DNA from: Trichosphaerium sp. ATCC 40318
Lineage: Eukaryota; Discosea; Flabellinia; Trichosidae
Length of the DNA stretch: 64,000 nt
Direction of reading: 5' to 3'
Assembly: GCA_038496445.1 (NCBI GenBank)
Contig: JALMLS010000142.1
Location: 1 to 64,000, forward strand
Below, piece by piece: positions 22,304 through 33,322 of this stretch. The number at the start of each line of letters is the position of its first letter. The stretch's first letter is position 1. A model generated the notes under the pieces. It saw nothing but the letters and a program-made list of their open reading frames with translations, ran no database searches and was not told the origin of the DNA. The translations under genes and the position numbers were made by a program.

Positions 22304-22334
<31 letters not shown>

Positions 22335-23213
22335 TTGTGTTAGTTAGTATGTTTTAAAGAAACGTCTAGAGGGCGTACTTGCAACACTTCGAATTTCCAT
22401 ATTTTGGAGCTGAATACAATTATCGCCACCAGCGTCTGTTATGTCACCATAATTTTGTGCTGATATTTCATAGCAGTTGTTTCCAGTCCCTGCAGTAACA
22501 CTATTCAACCTAAATGAAGTGTTAAGAATGAATAAGTTGTAGTACATACATAACTGGACTAACTGGGCGCACAGCTCCATACAAAAAGTCATTGTTACCA
22601 TCACCCATTGTAATGTCCATAAACGCTTCGCCACTACTTAAATTTATACAGTTATCGCCCTCTCCTGTAGAACTGATTTTAGAACCTTTTGTGAAGCTTG
22701 GTTGAGTACCCATATTGATGGCTGAGTTAAACGTAAATTCGTTCTGAGCCATGAGATAGTCATTACCTCCCATGAGATCAATTGCACCTGTTACGGTACT
22801 GTCTGATTCAAGGAGAATGCAATCATCGCCTGCTGTTCCCGTTACTGATCCCACAACTGATGTCCCTGTGATTGCAAAGCAGGATCCAGTAACTGTTGTA
22901 TTTTGTAAATGTAAATCAAGTAATTTTGCAAAATAATATCACGTGTGTTTTCAGTCTTGTTGGAAAATACATTTTTGTACTGAAAAACAAACGAAGAACT
23001 TTCAAATTAAAACGTACGATCTGTTTGGCTGGTGTCACCGGTTATCATCGTACAGCTGGCTGCCATAAAATCGCAGCTACTACAAGCATCACAACCGCAA
23101 TTACATGATTGTGCTTGTACAAGGGTAGAGAGTACAGTTAAACCTAAAATCTTGTTAAAAACGTAGTCGGGTTGAGCAAGAGATTTACTTAAAACGAGCG
23201 TAATAGTATGCAT
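21484..23213 (-). CDS. secreted GGxGxD-repeat (hemolysin-type Ca-binding-like) protein, copy 1
   Basis: ATG at 23213. A short intron ending at TTTTAG (about 23148) joins to give MHTITLVLSLTVLSTLVQAQ, a signal peptide, then Cys-rich SCNCGCDACSSCDFMAASC. Later exons encode repeated acidic-Gly motifs: TAGDDCILLE, MGGNDYLMAQ, GEGDNCINL, GDGNNDFLYG, GTGNNCYEI, AGGDNCIQLQ, AGGGSDTIII, GAGDDSIDV, GPGNDVITLR and GGAGCDIVTA. These resemble the GGxGxDxxx beta-roll nonapeptides that bind calcium, but are irregular, and several have Cys after the Asp/Asn. The stop follows GSGSDWYSC at 21484-21486. A SINE sits in the intron near 21777-22330. The product is probably an extracellular or surface beta-solenoid. 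No catalytic domain is visible. Confidence 0.7.
21777..22330 (+). mobile_element. tRNA-derived SINE with poly-A tail
   Basis: An 11-bp direct repeat AGAGTTGTGTT flanks it (21766-21776 and 22331-22341). The 5' end is tRNA-like, with an A-box-like TGTAGTTAAATGG (21790-21802) and a B box GGTTCAAGTCC (21834-21844). The 3' end is an uninterrupted run of about 25 A (22306-22330). The body codes for nothing. The homologous intron of copy 2 at about 24935-24985 lacks it, giving a clean empty-site comparison. Confidence 0.85.
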
Positions 23214-24521
23214 ATTCATCAAGAGATTATGAAAAGATGCTGAACTTGCGAGGAGTTTACGAGATTTGCTTATTAAACTGTGAATTGATCACTCTGAGCT
23301 TGGATTCACATTAAAGTTTGTACATTAAGATGAATAGGAGCTATTGTATGTATTTAAGTGTTTGTAATTAGAATAAACTAGATACAAGTCACAATTGTTC
23401 TGTTGTATTTGGCGACGCGATACCTGGACGTCATGACAAAATTGGAGGATAGGAGAGATGGTTGCACATGGATTTTATGGATTCTAAACCCACCCCTTAA
23501 CTAACAATTGGATTATGTTAACACCATCAAGCCCAATGTGAAGTTTACATGTTAATTCTAGCCATCCTTATTTGGCTAGATTGAACTTATCCATTGATGC
23601 TCAATATTAACTTCCTTGCTAGTAAATGGTTCGACCTATTCTTTGTTTCATTTATAACTCAAATCGTATTTTTTTCGTGATTTTTGTTTTGAAAATTTCG
23701 CACAATTAGGTTATTATTTTTTCATTACAGGCTTGAAATAACCAAGGAGTTAAGTTGATCAGCCTGGATAGATTGTCGATATCCAATGTAGCGCCAACTT
23801 CATCTGATACTTGCTCCAAGGAATAGCAAGTTATACACCACCTGTGTTAAGAATAAAATTCACCACAACCAAAGTATTAAGCTCGAAGCGAATACTGTTC
23901 AGTGTAGTGATAGGCTGCTATTGGCTATCTTATTGGCTGTGATGTCTTTGTAGTGGAAAGACTGGTGTATTTCTATCATATTCGACAGAATAAAGTAGCT
24001 GGAGATGTCAAGCCAGTACTTGCGCCATACCAAGTTCAACTAAAGACTGACTCTTGAAAAATAGCATAGCTTTGTGGTGTTGTTAGCAAATTTGATTGTA
24101 CCTAACGAACGACGATTCTAGCGTGTATAAGCTCTGTAAGCAAGATGCCCCCAAACTAATTTTAGCTTGTACTAACGTTTCTAAGGTTGATCATAGTTTA
24201 TGATGTTTGTCCACTTTAAGCAAACTTGGACTGTAAGTTAAACCACCTCAATATTTCAAGGTTCAGACAAGACATTAAAGGTACAGATGATATTACATCA
24301 TTGGCTGAAGCTATTGCACACGTATTATAAGTAAATGCATTTTGCGTTAGCAGGGTCATAAAATTGCAGGGATAAAGGTTACATGAACTAAGGCAAGGGC
24401 AAAGAAAAAATTACTTCTTTAAGAACCAACACAAGCCTTTTGTTATAAAAGTATGAAGTGATATATCACTGTCATTTATTGCTATTACAACATTATAGGT
24501 GTTACTTTTTACTTAGTACGT
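23214..24521. other. spacer between duplicated genes, no gene recognised
   Basis: No frame of note on either strand. It presumably holds the promoter of copy 1 and the end of the copy-2 duplication unit. Confidence 0.4.
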
Positions 24522-24632
24522 TATTAAATCCTGCGGCAACATGTAGGCGGTTCGCATACAGGACCTATGCTCTCACAGTCTGTAATGAAAGGGAATTGGT
24601 CAGAAAAACAACTAGAAAATAGAGATTGTTAA

Positions 24633-25810
24633 CTACATCTGTTTGTTTACAAAATATGTGTACCAATCTATGCCAGAGCCTCCTGTTATAGTCAAGGACG
24701 AACTGAATTCATTGGCAGTGACCATATCACACCCAGCGCCTCCATCAACAACTACTCCAGATGTACCACCACCTAGTTGACGAAGGGTAATTACATCATT
24801 GCCTGGCCCACCAGAAATATCGAGTATGTTCGCTTGAAAAACATCAATTGAATCATCACCTGCACCAGTATCAACAGTTCCAAATCCCCCGTTTCGCATG
24901 ATAACGGTATCACTACCCCCACCAGCTGCTGTAGATTTGTGTTAGTTAGTATGTTTTAAAGAAACGTATAGAGGGCGTACTTGTAACACTTCGAATGTCC
25001 ATTGAATTGAGCTGAATACAATTATCGCCACCAGCATCTATTAGGTCACCATACTTCACTGACTCTATTTCATAGCAATTGTTCCCAGTACCTGCAGTAA
25101 CGCTATTCAATCTAAATGAAGTGTTAAAGAATGCATAAAATAATTCATTGCATACATAGTAACTGGAGTAAATGGGCCCATAGATTTGTACAAAAAGTCA
25201 TTGTTGCCATCACCCATTGTAACGTCCATAAACGCTTCGCCACCATTTACATTAAGACAATTATCGCCCTCTCCTGTAGAACTGATTTAGAACCTTTTGT
25301 GAAGCTTGGTTGAGTACCCATATTGATGGCTGAGTTAAAAGTAAACCCATTCTGAGCCATAAGACAGTCGTTGCCTCCCATGAGATCAATTGCACCTGCT
25401 ATTCTACTATCTGATTCAAGGAGAATACAATCATCGCCTGCTGTTCCCGTTACCGATCCCACAGCTGAAATCGCCGTGATTACAAAGCAAGAGCCAGCTA
25501 CTGTTGTAGTTTTGTTAACGTAAATCAACAAAGTAATGCTTCTCGAAAAATGTCACGTGCTGATCTCGTCATTTGAAAAAACGTTTTGACCCGAAAAACA
25601 AAACAATCAAACGTACGATCTGTTTCACTAGTGTCACCAGTTATCGTCATACAGCTGGCTGCCATAAAATCGCATCTACTACAAGCATCACAACCGCAAT
25701 TACATGTTTGTGCTTGTACAAGGGTAGAGAGTACCGCTAAACCTAAAACCTTGTTTAGAAACAGTTGAGCAACAAAGAGATTTACTTAAAACGAGCGTAA
25801 TAGTATGCAT
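24633..25810 (-). pseudogene. secreted GGxGxD-repeat protein, copy 2, probably frameshifted
   Basis: Paralogue of the 21484-23213 gene with the same intron positions. The start at 25810 splices (intron to TTTTAG, about 25740) to MHTITLVLSLAVLSTLVQAQ and then a Cys-rich TCNCGCDAC segment. Motifs include TAGDDCILLE, MGGNDCLMAQ, GAGDDSIDVF, GPGNDVITLRQ and GGAGCDMVTA. At about 25286-25290 it has GATTTAG where copy 1 has GATTTTAG, a one-base loss inside an exon that shifts the frame. Either this copy is a young pseudogene or the base was lost in assembly. The rest remains open in the expected frame to the stop at 24633, so decay is recent or absent. Confidence 0.6.
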
Positions 25811-27209
25811 ATTCACTCGGTAGTATCAAGAGAGGCTGTTCTTACGAGGCGTTACGAGATTTTCAAGTGTGAATTGACTTATGTTACACACTTCCGAACC
25901 TTTAGGATTCACAAGAATTTATTGTAGTCAGGAGATCTTTCTTTGAGCCTCTGTATGTGTTTTGCTCGCAACGCTACGCGATGCGCCTATGAGCAGAAAC
26001 TACAATCATGATACTACCACAAAATATCTCCCTCATTTGTAGATATTTGTCGTATTATCAGTCATACGGCTACGAAAACGTGTACGTTCGCCACCCTACA
26101 AAACGCGCTTGAAGCGTGTAAGATAGATAGCCTCAACTTGTGTTTAGAGCCTGAAAAAATTGTTTCCTGCAGTTCGTTTGACGCTAAAGCAAAACTGGTC
26201 ATTACAACTGAATCATGAACCAGTTAATACCTCACTGAACGGGTAGATCAAGAGCTCTAAAGAGTTTAAAGGTATTGAAACATTTTGGTAGCAAATGTTC
26301 ACTTCAAACTCACAACATCTCGACTTAATCGTTTAATAGTCCTTAATATATTTACTTGTGTTACGTAAGAGATTAGCTATCTGAGATATCTAGATATTGT
26401 ACGCTTCGTTCAAGTTTTCAGCCAGACTGACTTGTAGACATGTCAATTTAACTGCTTTGTTGTTTGAATGCTGCGAGAGCGCTTCTGTTAGCGTGGAGTA
26501 GGCTCTAGCGTAGCGCTTGCAAGTATATATTGGTTGATTTTTAAGCAAAACAACGGAATGCTCAAGCTTTGTAGACCATATAACCTTGAAATTGGCTTTT
26601 AGCTCAATAAAGACTGATGTGGTTTTAACGTACATGTGTAGTGTCTACGTAAAATACTGCGATCGTCTTGCCTGAAACTGACATTAAAAATGTGTTTATC
26701 ACTCAAGGGATGTAAGTCGTACTATGATCAGACAGCATCGTGATTAATGGCACGCAAATAGTTCACATTGTGATACATCTACACCATTTTGCCAGAAGTG
26801 TCAGATCTTGCTAGATCTGCTAAAAGTGCTAGAAACTCACTTTCTAGAAAGTATTAGTAAACCTTGACTCACACAGACAACATTTGCGAATTATCTAGTT
26901 TTGCGAAATATCGAAACATCTCTGTGGTTGTAACCTCACGTCAACATGAACACTACCAATTTTGTTTTCATACACGTGTTAAACGTTTCTCATAATTTAG
27001 AAAAATACGCTTCCAGCTTGTACGCAATGGCTTATCTTTCACGTGAGAGTGACGACATATAAACCACAACTCCATTGTTAGCATTATTACAGTGTTAACT
27101 GGGTATAAGTAGAACTTGGGAGGGTGATTTTACGACTACAAGTGATAAAAAACGTGAATCACACATTTTTCAACTTAGTCTTATCACGATAGCAATTAAA
27201 AAATAAAAA
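25811..27209. other. 1.4-kb stretch without recognised gene
   Basis: Only short frames (for example 26390-26635 minus) without motifs. I see no repeat array or RNA gene. Promoters of the flanking divergent genes must lie here. Confidence 0.4.
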
Positions 27210-29963
27210 ATGTTTAAAGTAGCAAAGGTCCTTTGCCCGATATGCGATAAGCGTGTATACGCAATGGATAAGCTAGTAATCGAAACTATAGCTTACCACA
27301 AGGTAAATTTAACAAAGAAAACCCCATCACGTGATGATAAACGTCGTAACGCTTACTAACACGTTTCTTAGACTTGTGTAAAATGTACTCAATGTAAAAA
27401 GACCCTAAACGCTGGAAATTACGCCAGTCTGGCTGGTAACTTCTATTGTAAACCTCATTTTAAACAAGTACGCTTTTACTACGCCGAAAAGCCTTACCCT
27501 CTTATTTTTTTTTGATGTAAGCTCTTCAAACTTAAAGGAAACTATGATGAAGGTACTCTATGCTGCTTTTATCTTCTATTTTTAAACTTTTAAACAGGTT
27601 TTGGTGGAACACAACATAAGATGAAGTGGGCCAATAAAAGAAACGGAGGTACGTGCATAAGCCATTTAATTTTTCACGCGTCACGTGAATTACTCTAATT
27701 TTTTTTGGGTTGATTAGATTCCAAGTCTTTATCATTTATTCCAACACCTGGTTCGTAGTTTGTAATAGGACATCCAAAAACGCGTTGCTCATACTCTGTA
27801 GGCAATAATTTCGCAGCTCCAAGTTCAAAGGATTCACCAGTTATAAAGAATGTTACCACATCAAAAAAATCGGATACTACTAAGCCTGTAGCACAAGAAC
27901 CAGCGAAGAGGAAGCGACCACTAGCTGTACGATTGAAATTTACTTCACGCTTGAGCTATTTTTACTATATTTGTTTATTTCATCCCACGTGACCTTTTTG
28001 GGTGTTTACTACGAGCTTATTAATTAATCACGTGGTTAGGTTTCTTTACCAGGCAAAAAAACATCTGAACTTGCTAGCAGGTTTGAAAGGATGGCAAACA
28101 AGGTACATCAAACTAACTGCTTTAATACATGCGTTAATATTTATGCAGGGCCTAAACGCTGTCAAGAAGTCTCCTGCAGCCATCACAAATAAACTGTTCG
28201 ATTCAAAAAAAGAGAATAACCAAACAGAAAAGAGCAGTAAACCTACAAATGAAGCACTTGCTTCACAAAGCGAACGCCCTCAAGCAACTGCTGGTTCTAC
28301 TAAAGGACCAGCTGCACTAGTGGCTACTGGTACTAATGGAGATCATGTAAAGCTTGATGGCGATAGTTCGGCGTCCAAAAACAATCAAAGTGCTGGAAAG
28401 GTGCCTGAACCTGCCAAAGACTTTGCAGCAAAACCTGTTCAAGAGCCAGTGAAAGAACGTGAAGCAGAGCCGGCCAAACAACCAGAACCTGAAGCAAAGA
28501 AGGAACGTGAACCAACTAAAGCACCACAACCTGTAAAAGAACAAGAAACAGAGCCAACTAAGGAGCCAGAACTAGAGCCAGCTAAGGAACCAGAACCAGA
28601 ACCTGTAAAAGAATCCGAACCAACTAAGGAGCCAGAACTAGAGCCAGCTAAGGAGCCAGAACCTGAACCTGTAAAAGAACATGAACCAGAGCCAACTAAG
28701 GAGCCAGAACCAGAGCCAGTTAAGGATCCAGAACCTGAGGCTGCGAAAGAGCCTGAATCGGTAAAGGCGCTAGAACCAGAACATGCTGAAGAAGCTGAGT
28801 CTGAAGAGCCAAAGTCAGCGTTTACAGAAGAAACGCAAGAGCCTATTGAAGAACCTGTCAAAGAACCAGAAGAAGAGCCAGTGGTAGCAACACCTGATCC
28901 AACACTTGCTAACGAGCCTGAGCCAACGCCTATCGAGAAGCCTGAACCAGAGCCTATGCAAGAACCAACAGAACCAGAACCTGAGCAAGAATCAACAAAA
29001 CCAGAACCTGAACAACAAGAATCAGTTACAGAACTTGCGAATAAGCCACAACCAGCGCACCAGGATGTAATAGCAGAATCTGAACCAGAGCAAGAACCAC
29101 CCGAAGAACCAGAACAACCAACTCCACAAACTGCCAAGGCACCTACACAAGAATCTCAACCGCAAACCAACAAAACCGATCCTAAACCTGCTTCTCACCC
29201 AGTGGAAGTGCACAATCCTACAGGTACCCTTTTACAACCAAATGTACATTAATTGACTTGCATAGAAGCCATTGCATCTGAAAAAGATAACCATGAAACC
29301 AACGTTGTGGTAGATTCAGTCGAAATCGCGGAACCTAAACAAGAAGTAAAAGATATTCTTTTCAATATAGAACATCAAACAAATATAGAAAAGAAGGAAG
29401 AAGACCTATCGCCAGCACTCCAAGTTGACACTTTGGTAGAGAGTGACGATGTCGCACTAATTTCGTTGATGGAAGTGCCTCAAATAATAAACGCAACAAA
29501 GTCATCACAAGAACAGCCAGTAGGTTCTATCCCAACTCAAGAAGCCCCATTAGATGTGGACGTTACTCCCTCAGCTCGAGATAAACTCAGCGTACAACAG
29601 GAAGAGAAGCTTGAGAGCTCTCCTACAATCAAAGAAGAACCAAAACAAGATTCTTCCGATATCACACTTTCAAAAGACACTTTTGATTCACCTACTTCAG
29701 TACAGTCCAACAAGGAATCAATTAAAGTATCTAATCACTCTGATGCAGTCACCAAAACCAGCTCTTCAGTGGCGAAATCGCTCCCAATGTCAAAAAGTAC
29801 TTGTGAAAGATAATCATCCTCTTTTTACATTTTTTTTTAGTTAAATTTGTACTTACTTTTTTCTCTTTTTTTAGCAGGTCAAAGCACTCTTAGTTATGTA
29901 CCGTTGATGGGTATTATAGGAGCTATTGTTTTAATAGTATCTATAGTTGTAGTTTTTAAATAA
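27210..29963 (+). CDS. LIM-domain protein with Glu/Pro/Lys repeat and C-terminal membrane anchor
   Basis: ATG at 27210. Exons 1-4 encode one LIM zinc domain: [35 protein letters not shown], then [20 protein letters not shown], closest in pattern to the EPLIN/CRP type that binds actin structures. Exons around 27727-27950 and 28149-29224 continue as low-complexity sequence. From about 28440 to 29130 it is dominated by [14 protein letters not shown]-like units, strongly acidic and surely disordered. A short intron (about 29224-29267) links to [13 protein letters not shown]. The last exon (about 29878-29963) reads [19 protein letters not shown] and SIVVVFK-stop, a single hydrophobic helix at the very end, so a tail anchor. 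The likely role is linking a membrane to actin through a long flexible spacer; this is inference. The exons between 27760 and 28150 are uncertain. Confidence 0.75.
28440..29130 (+). repeat. Glu-Pro(-Lys/Thr) coding repeat
   Basis: Degenerate 6-24 bp units (GAACCAGAGCCA-like) encode EPEPVKE/EPTKEP strings inside the LIM gene. Copy number is probably length-variable. The antisense frame gives an artefactual Ser/Gly-rich reading. Confidence 0.85.
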
Positions 29964-30155
29964 ATTGTATGTTCACGGTTACGGTGGTATACAATGGTGA
30001 GCATCTTGACTATTGTCATTTGATTGCTGTTGTAGTCACTTTAGGTTGCATCGAGTAGTGTTTAGCAAATGCTCAAAGAAAGATCTCGGTAGTGACTCAC
30101 AGAAATAAAATACTACAAAGAAAGCAGAGGCTGCTTTTGAACCACAAACAGAACT

Positions 30156-30280
30156 ATTGTAATTACCCTTCATCAACTTGCTGGTGTTAGATCTGGAGTT
30201 GTTGATGGAGGTGCTGGACGTGATACAGTTAGTGCCACTTTATTCAATTAGTTCTTGGAGATAACAGGATGCTACTCATT
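30156..30280 (+). pseudogene. relic fragment of the GGxGxD gene family
   Basis: Reads IVITLHQLAGVRSGVVDGG then AGRDTVSATLFN-stop, matching the NDVITLRQ...GVVVDGGAGCDMVTA segment near the end of the genes at 21484 and 24633, followed by a damaged ITG. No signal peptide or other exon is present nearby. It lies just beyond the 3' end of the intact F-box/LRR gene, facing it, the same order seen at 20156-21484. Confidence 0.75.
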
Positions 30281-30344
30281 TAGCTCTGTTAAGAAAAAAG
30301 TACAACCATTAAGTTGTCACCAGCTAGCCATATTTATTGCTACA

Positions 30345-32369
30345 CTACAAGACACCACAGAACCTTACAACGTCCAAATAGGTCTCAGAACAAACATAGC
30401 GCTGATTAATATTATTTTTAATTGTAACATTCTCACAACCGGTAACATTAATAAATCCTACCCCCTCTAATGCCTTAACACCATCATCTGTGACACAGGT
30501 TTTACATACATCAATTGTTTTAACGCCAACCAATGCCTTAATACCCTCATCTGTAACTTTGCACCCTGATAAATCAATTGTATGAACACCAGCCAATGCC
30601 TTAATACTTGCATCTGACACTTCTGTATTCCTTAAATTAATGGTGTGAACGCCAACTAACATTTTAATACTCTTATCAGTAACCTTGCTACAACTGCCCA
30701 AATGAATTTCATGAACACCAACCAATGCTTTAATACCATTATCTGTAACATGTGTATTACCATTCAAACAAATGTTGTGAACACCAGCCAATGCTCTAAC
30801 ACCTTTATCTGTAACTTGGCACGCCACCAGACTAATTTTATGTACACCAGCTAAAGCTTTGACACCTTCATCTGTAACATTGGTCCCTGATAAATAAATT
30901 GTATGAACGCCAGCCAAATGTTTAACACCCTTATCAGTAACTTTGCTACAATTTCTTAAACTGATTTTATGAACGCCAGCCAATGCCATAACACCTTCAT
31001 CTGTAACAAGTTTATTCTGTGATAAATCAATAGTATGAACACCTGCCAGTGCTTTAATACCATCATCTGAAATCCGATTAGCATCACATAATAGAATTGT
31101 ATGAACACCTGCCAATGATTTAATGCCTTTATCTGAAACACTTGTGCGCCCTAAATTAATAGTATGAACTCCAGCCAAAGCCTTAACACCTTTGTCTGTA
31201 ACTTTTGATTTCCAAAGGTTGATAGTATGTACTCCAGAAAATGCTTTAATGCAGTCATCCCCAACACGACATCCTTTGAAGTCTATTTCATGAGCACCTG
31301 CCAACGCTTTAATGCCGTCAGCTGTAATACCTTCACACTTTGAAACATGAATTGTATGAACCCCAGCTAGTGCTTTAATGCTTCTATCTGAAAAATTGTA
31401 ACAATTCATTAACATAACAGTGTGAACGCCAGCCAGTGCTTTAATACCCTTGTTGGTAACTTGAGAATAAGAAAGGTTAATTGAATGAACACCACCTTTT
31501 GCGAGAGCTTTAATGCAATTATCTTTAAGTTTACAACATTGTAGCTGTATAGTATGAACACCTGCCAATGCTTTAATTCCATCACTTGTCACAGAACAAC
31601 GAGTTAAATTAATGTTGTGAACACCAATTAAGCAGTTAAGTCCTTCATCTGTGATATTGGTACAATTGCTTAAATTAATTGTATGAACGCCAGCTAATGA
31701 TTGAAGTGCTTCATCTGTGATATTGGTACAATTGCTTAAATTAATTGTATGAACGCCAGCTAATGATTGAAGTGCATCATCTGTGACACGTGTACAATCG
31801 CTTAAATCAATTTCATGAACGCCTGCCAACGCTTTAATACCTTTATCTGTAATACGCGTACAATAACTTAAGCCAATTGTATGAATACCAGCCAATGATT
31901 TGATACCATCATCCGTTACTTTTGTACCGTCTAAAATAATTTTGTGAATTCCAGAAAGTTGGTGAAGATGCTCATCAGTTACAAAGTGACAATAACTAAA
32001 GTCGATACTGTCAATCACTTTAAAGTCTGTAAAGTCCATACAGTCTGGCTGTTCCATTCTACGAATTTTGAGTGCATACACTCCTTGTAGGTACTTCAAA
32101 TGCTTTTGTTTAATAGGGAACTTAAGAATTATTTTAGTTGTCTTTCTGATATGTGGGGATGATTGTTTGTACAGTTGTTTTAGTTCTTTCTTTGTATTAA
32201 CCACAGTATTAGCCGGTTTCAGTTCAAATCCCAGGTGCTGTGTTGCTACATTTGATAATAACGTACATGTACATACAACGGAATGCATAGATAACGTAGA
32301 AACGAACTGTAGAATAATAATTATTATTTCTACCGGAATCTCATCAAAGAATGCTGTAGTTGAGTTCAT
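30345..32369 (-). CDS. F-box/leucine-rich-repeat protein, intact
   Basis: Single exon, 674 residues, ATG at 32369. The head MNSTTAFFDEIPVEIIIIIL is an F-box start (D-x-IPVEII). A 130-residue linker leads to more than 20 LRR units of 23-26 residues with the consensus VTDxGIKALAGVHTIxLSxC, the cysteine-containing type seen in FBXL/AMN1 proteins. Such proteins bind Skp1 through the F-box and present substrates held by the LRR arc to an SCF ubiquitin ligase. The repeats are very alike, two neighbours being nearly identical around 31660-31780, which points to recent unequal exchange. A truncated, broken copy lies at 20156-21093 on the other strand. Confidence 0.88.
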   Translation of the reverse strand: MNSTTAFFDEIPVEIIIIILQFVSTLSMHSVVCTCTLLSNVATQHLGFELKPANTVVNTKKELKQLYKQSSPHIRKTTKIILKFPIKQKHLKYLQGVYALKIRRMEQPDCMDFTDFKVIDSIDFSYCHFVTDEHLHQLSGIHKIILDGTKVTDDGIKSLAGIHTIGLSYCTRITDKGIKALAGVHEIDLSDCTRVTDDALQSLAGVHTINLSNCTNITDEALQSLAGVHTINLSNCTNITDEGLNCLIGVHNINLTRCSVTSDGIKALAGVHTIQLQCCKLKDNCIKALAKGGVHSINLSYSQVTNKGIKALAGVHTVMLMNCYNFSDRSIKALAGVHTIHVSKCEGITADGIKALAGAHEIDFKGCRVGDDCIKAFSGVHTINLWKSKVTDKGVKALAGVHTINLGRTSVSDKGIKSLAGVHTILLCDANRISDDGIKALAGVHTIDLSQNKLVTDEGVMALAGVHKISLRNCSKVTDKGVKHLAGVHTIYLSGTNVTDEGVKALAGVHKISLVACQVTDKGVRALAGVHNICLNGNTHVTDNGIKALVGVHEIHLGSCSKVTDKSIKMLVGVHTINLRNTEVSDASIKALAGVHTIDLSGCKVTDEGIKALVGVKTIDVCKTCVTDDGVKALEGVGFINVTGCENVTIKNNINQRYVCSETYLDVVRFCGVL

Positions 32370-33322
32370 TTTATTTTTGTAGCTCAGTGTTGTTGTTTGT
32401 AGGTTTATGGGATGTTATGTGATCTAGACGGACCGGAGTTGACTTTAGTTTCCGTCTTTATGCAATGTTCGATACTGCCGGATTATCATAACACCGCCCT
32501 ACTCTTACCAGTACACATATCGGAGAGATAATTGGATTCTTTATAGCCAGCGTTTGTGTTACAAACGTTTGATTTAAGTACCCATTATTATAGGTAATGC
32601 TTGTATATTATACGTGGTATTAACACTCTACTTCAAAGCTATCCAATGGCAATGCAAACAGCACGTGATGTCGGTAAACAACTTTTTTGTAAAAATATCA
32701 AAAAGCGAGAGATTGCGTCGCACGTTGTATCTTAAGGTAGCCAAACCCTCGACACATATACAGACGCTATCATCGTCAATTAAACGACTAATACTACCTT
32801 CAGGAGCCATAGTTGCAAATTTGAAAGTTTTCGAAGGAACATGATGACATGATAACCTTAGCTAACGCAACGCCTAGGATAGGTGGTCCCAGACTGCGGA
32901 ATACTTGGGTCGATGCTCTCGCACTAGTAAACTGAACCAAGGTGTTTTTAAACAGGACAAATCTGTTCGGAAAAAAATTGTGGTTTGGCTTTCACTGAAA
33001 TATCCAGTTTTTGTCACAAAAAACACACAGATTTTAAAAGCGGTTTATTCACCAGGCGGCGTTTGTGTTTACCATGCTTGTAAGTGTATAGATTTTTTGT
33101 CTTTTCAAAGTTTAATGAGACAAGTTTTTTTTAAAGAACTACAACTACTTGAAAAAATCCGCCAGCAAGGCGTACTTCCCTGTCACATTAATAAAGCTAG
33201 CCTGTAAAATAGCTGTTCTTACTCGCAAAGCGTCGTAAAACCTATACACAGTAACACGAGTGGTTTTGCAGGCGAAATAGTCACAAAAAAAAATGAACGA
33301 AAATGTTTTTTTCTTGTGTTTT
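32370..33322. other. no confident gene
   Basis: The first 150 bases are shared with the upstream region of the F-box/LRR pseudogene (CTAGACGGACCGGAGTTGAC block near 32425). Both strands of 32628-32810 carry an open 60-codon frame (minus: MAPEGSISRLIDDDS start with ATG; plus: an ATG at 32646). Only one, if any, is real. Nothing else was recognised. Confidence 0.35.

Noticed and set aside
21484-25810. RTX toxin
   Set aside because: Only calcium-type turn repeats and a Cys-rich head are visible; there is no toxin domain or acylation region, so a toxin label is not supported.
26390-26635. 81-codon minus frame in the 1.4-kb gap
   Set aside because: No motif, no neighbouring exons and no splice context.
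28439-29137. Long minus-strand Ser/Gly-rich open frame
   Set aside because: It is the antisense shadow of the Glu/Pro repeat in the LIM gene; the plus frame fits neighbouring exons and the membrane anchor.
9400-32400. Integrated giant-virus segment
   Set aside because: MORN and LRR F-box genes are virus-like, but spliced host genes alternate with them and no viral core gene is present.
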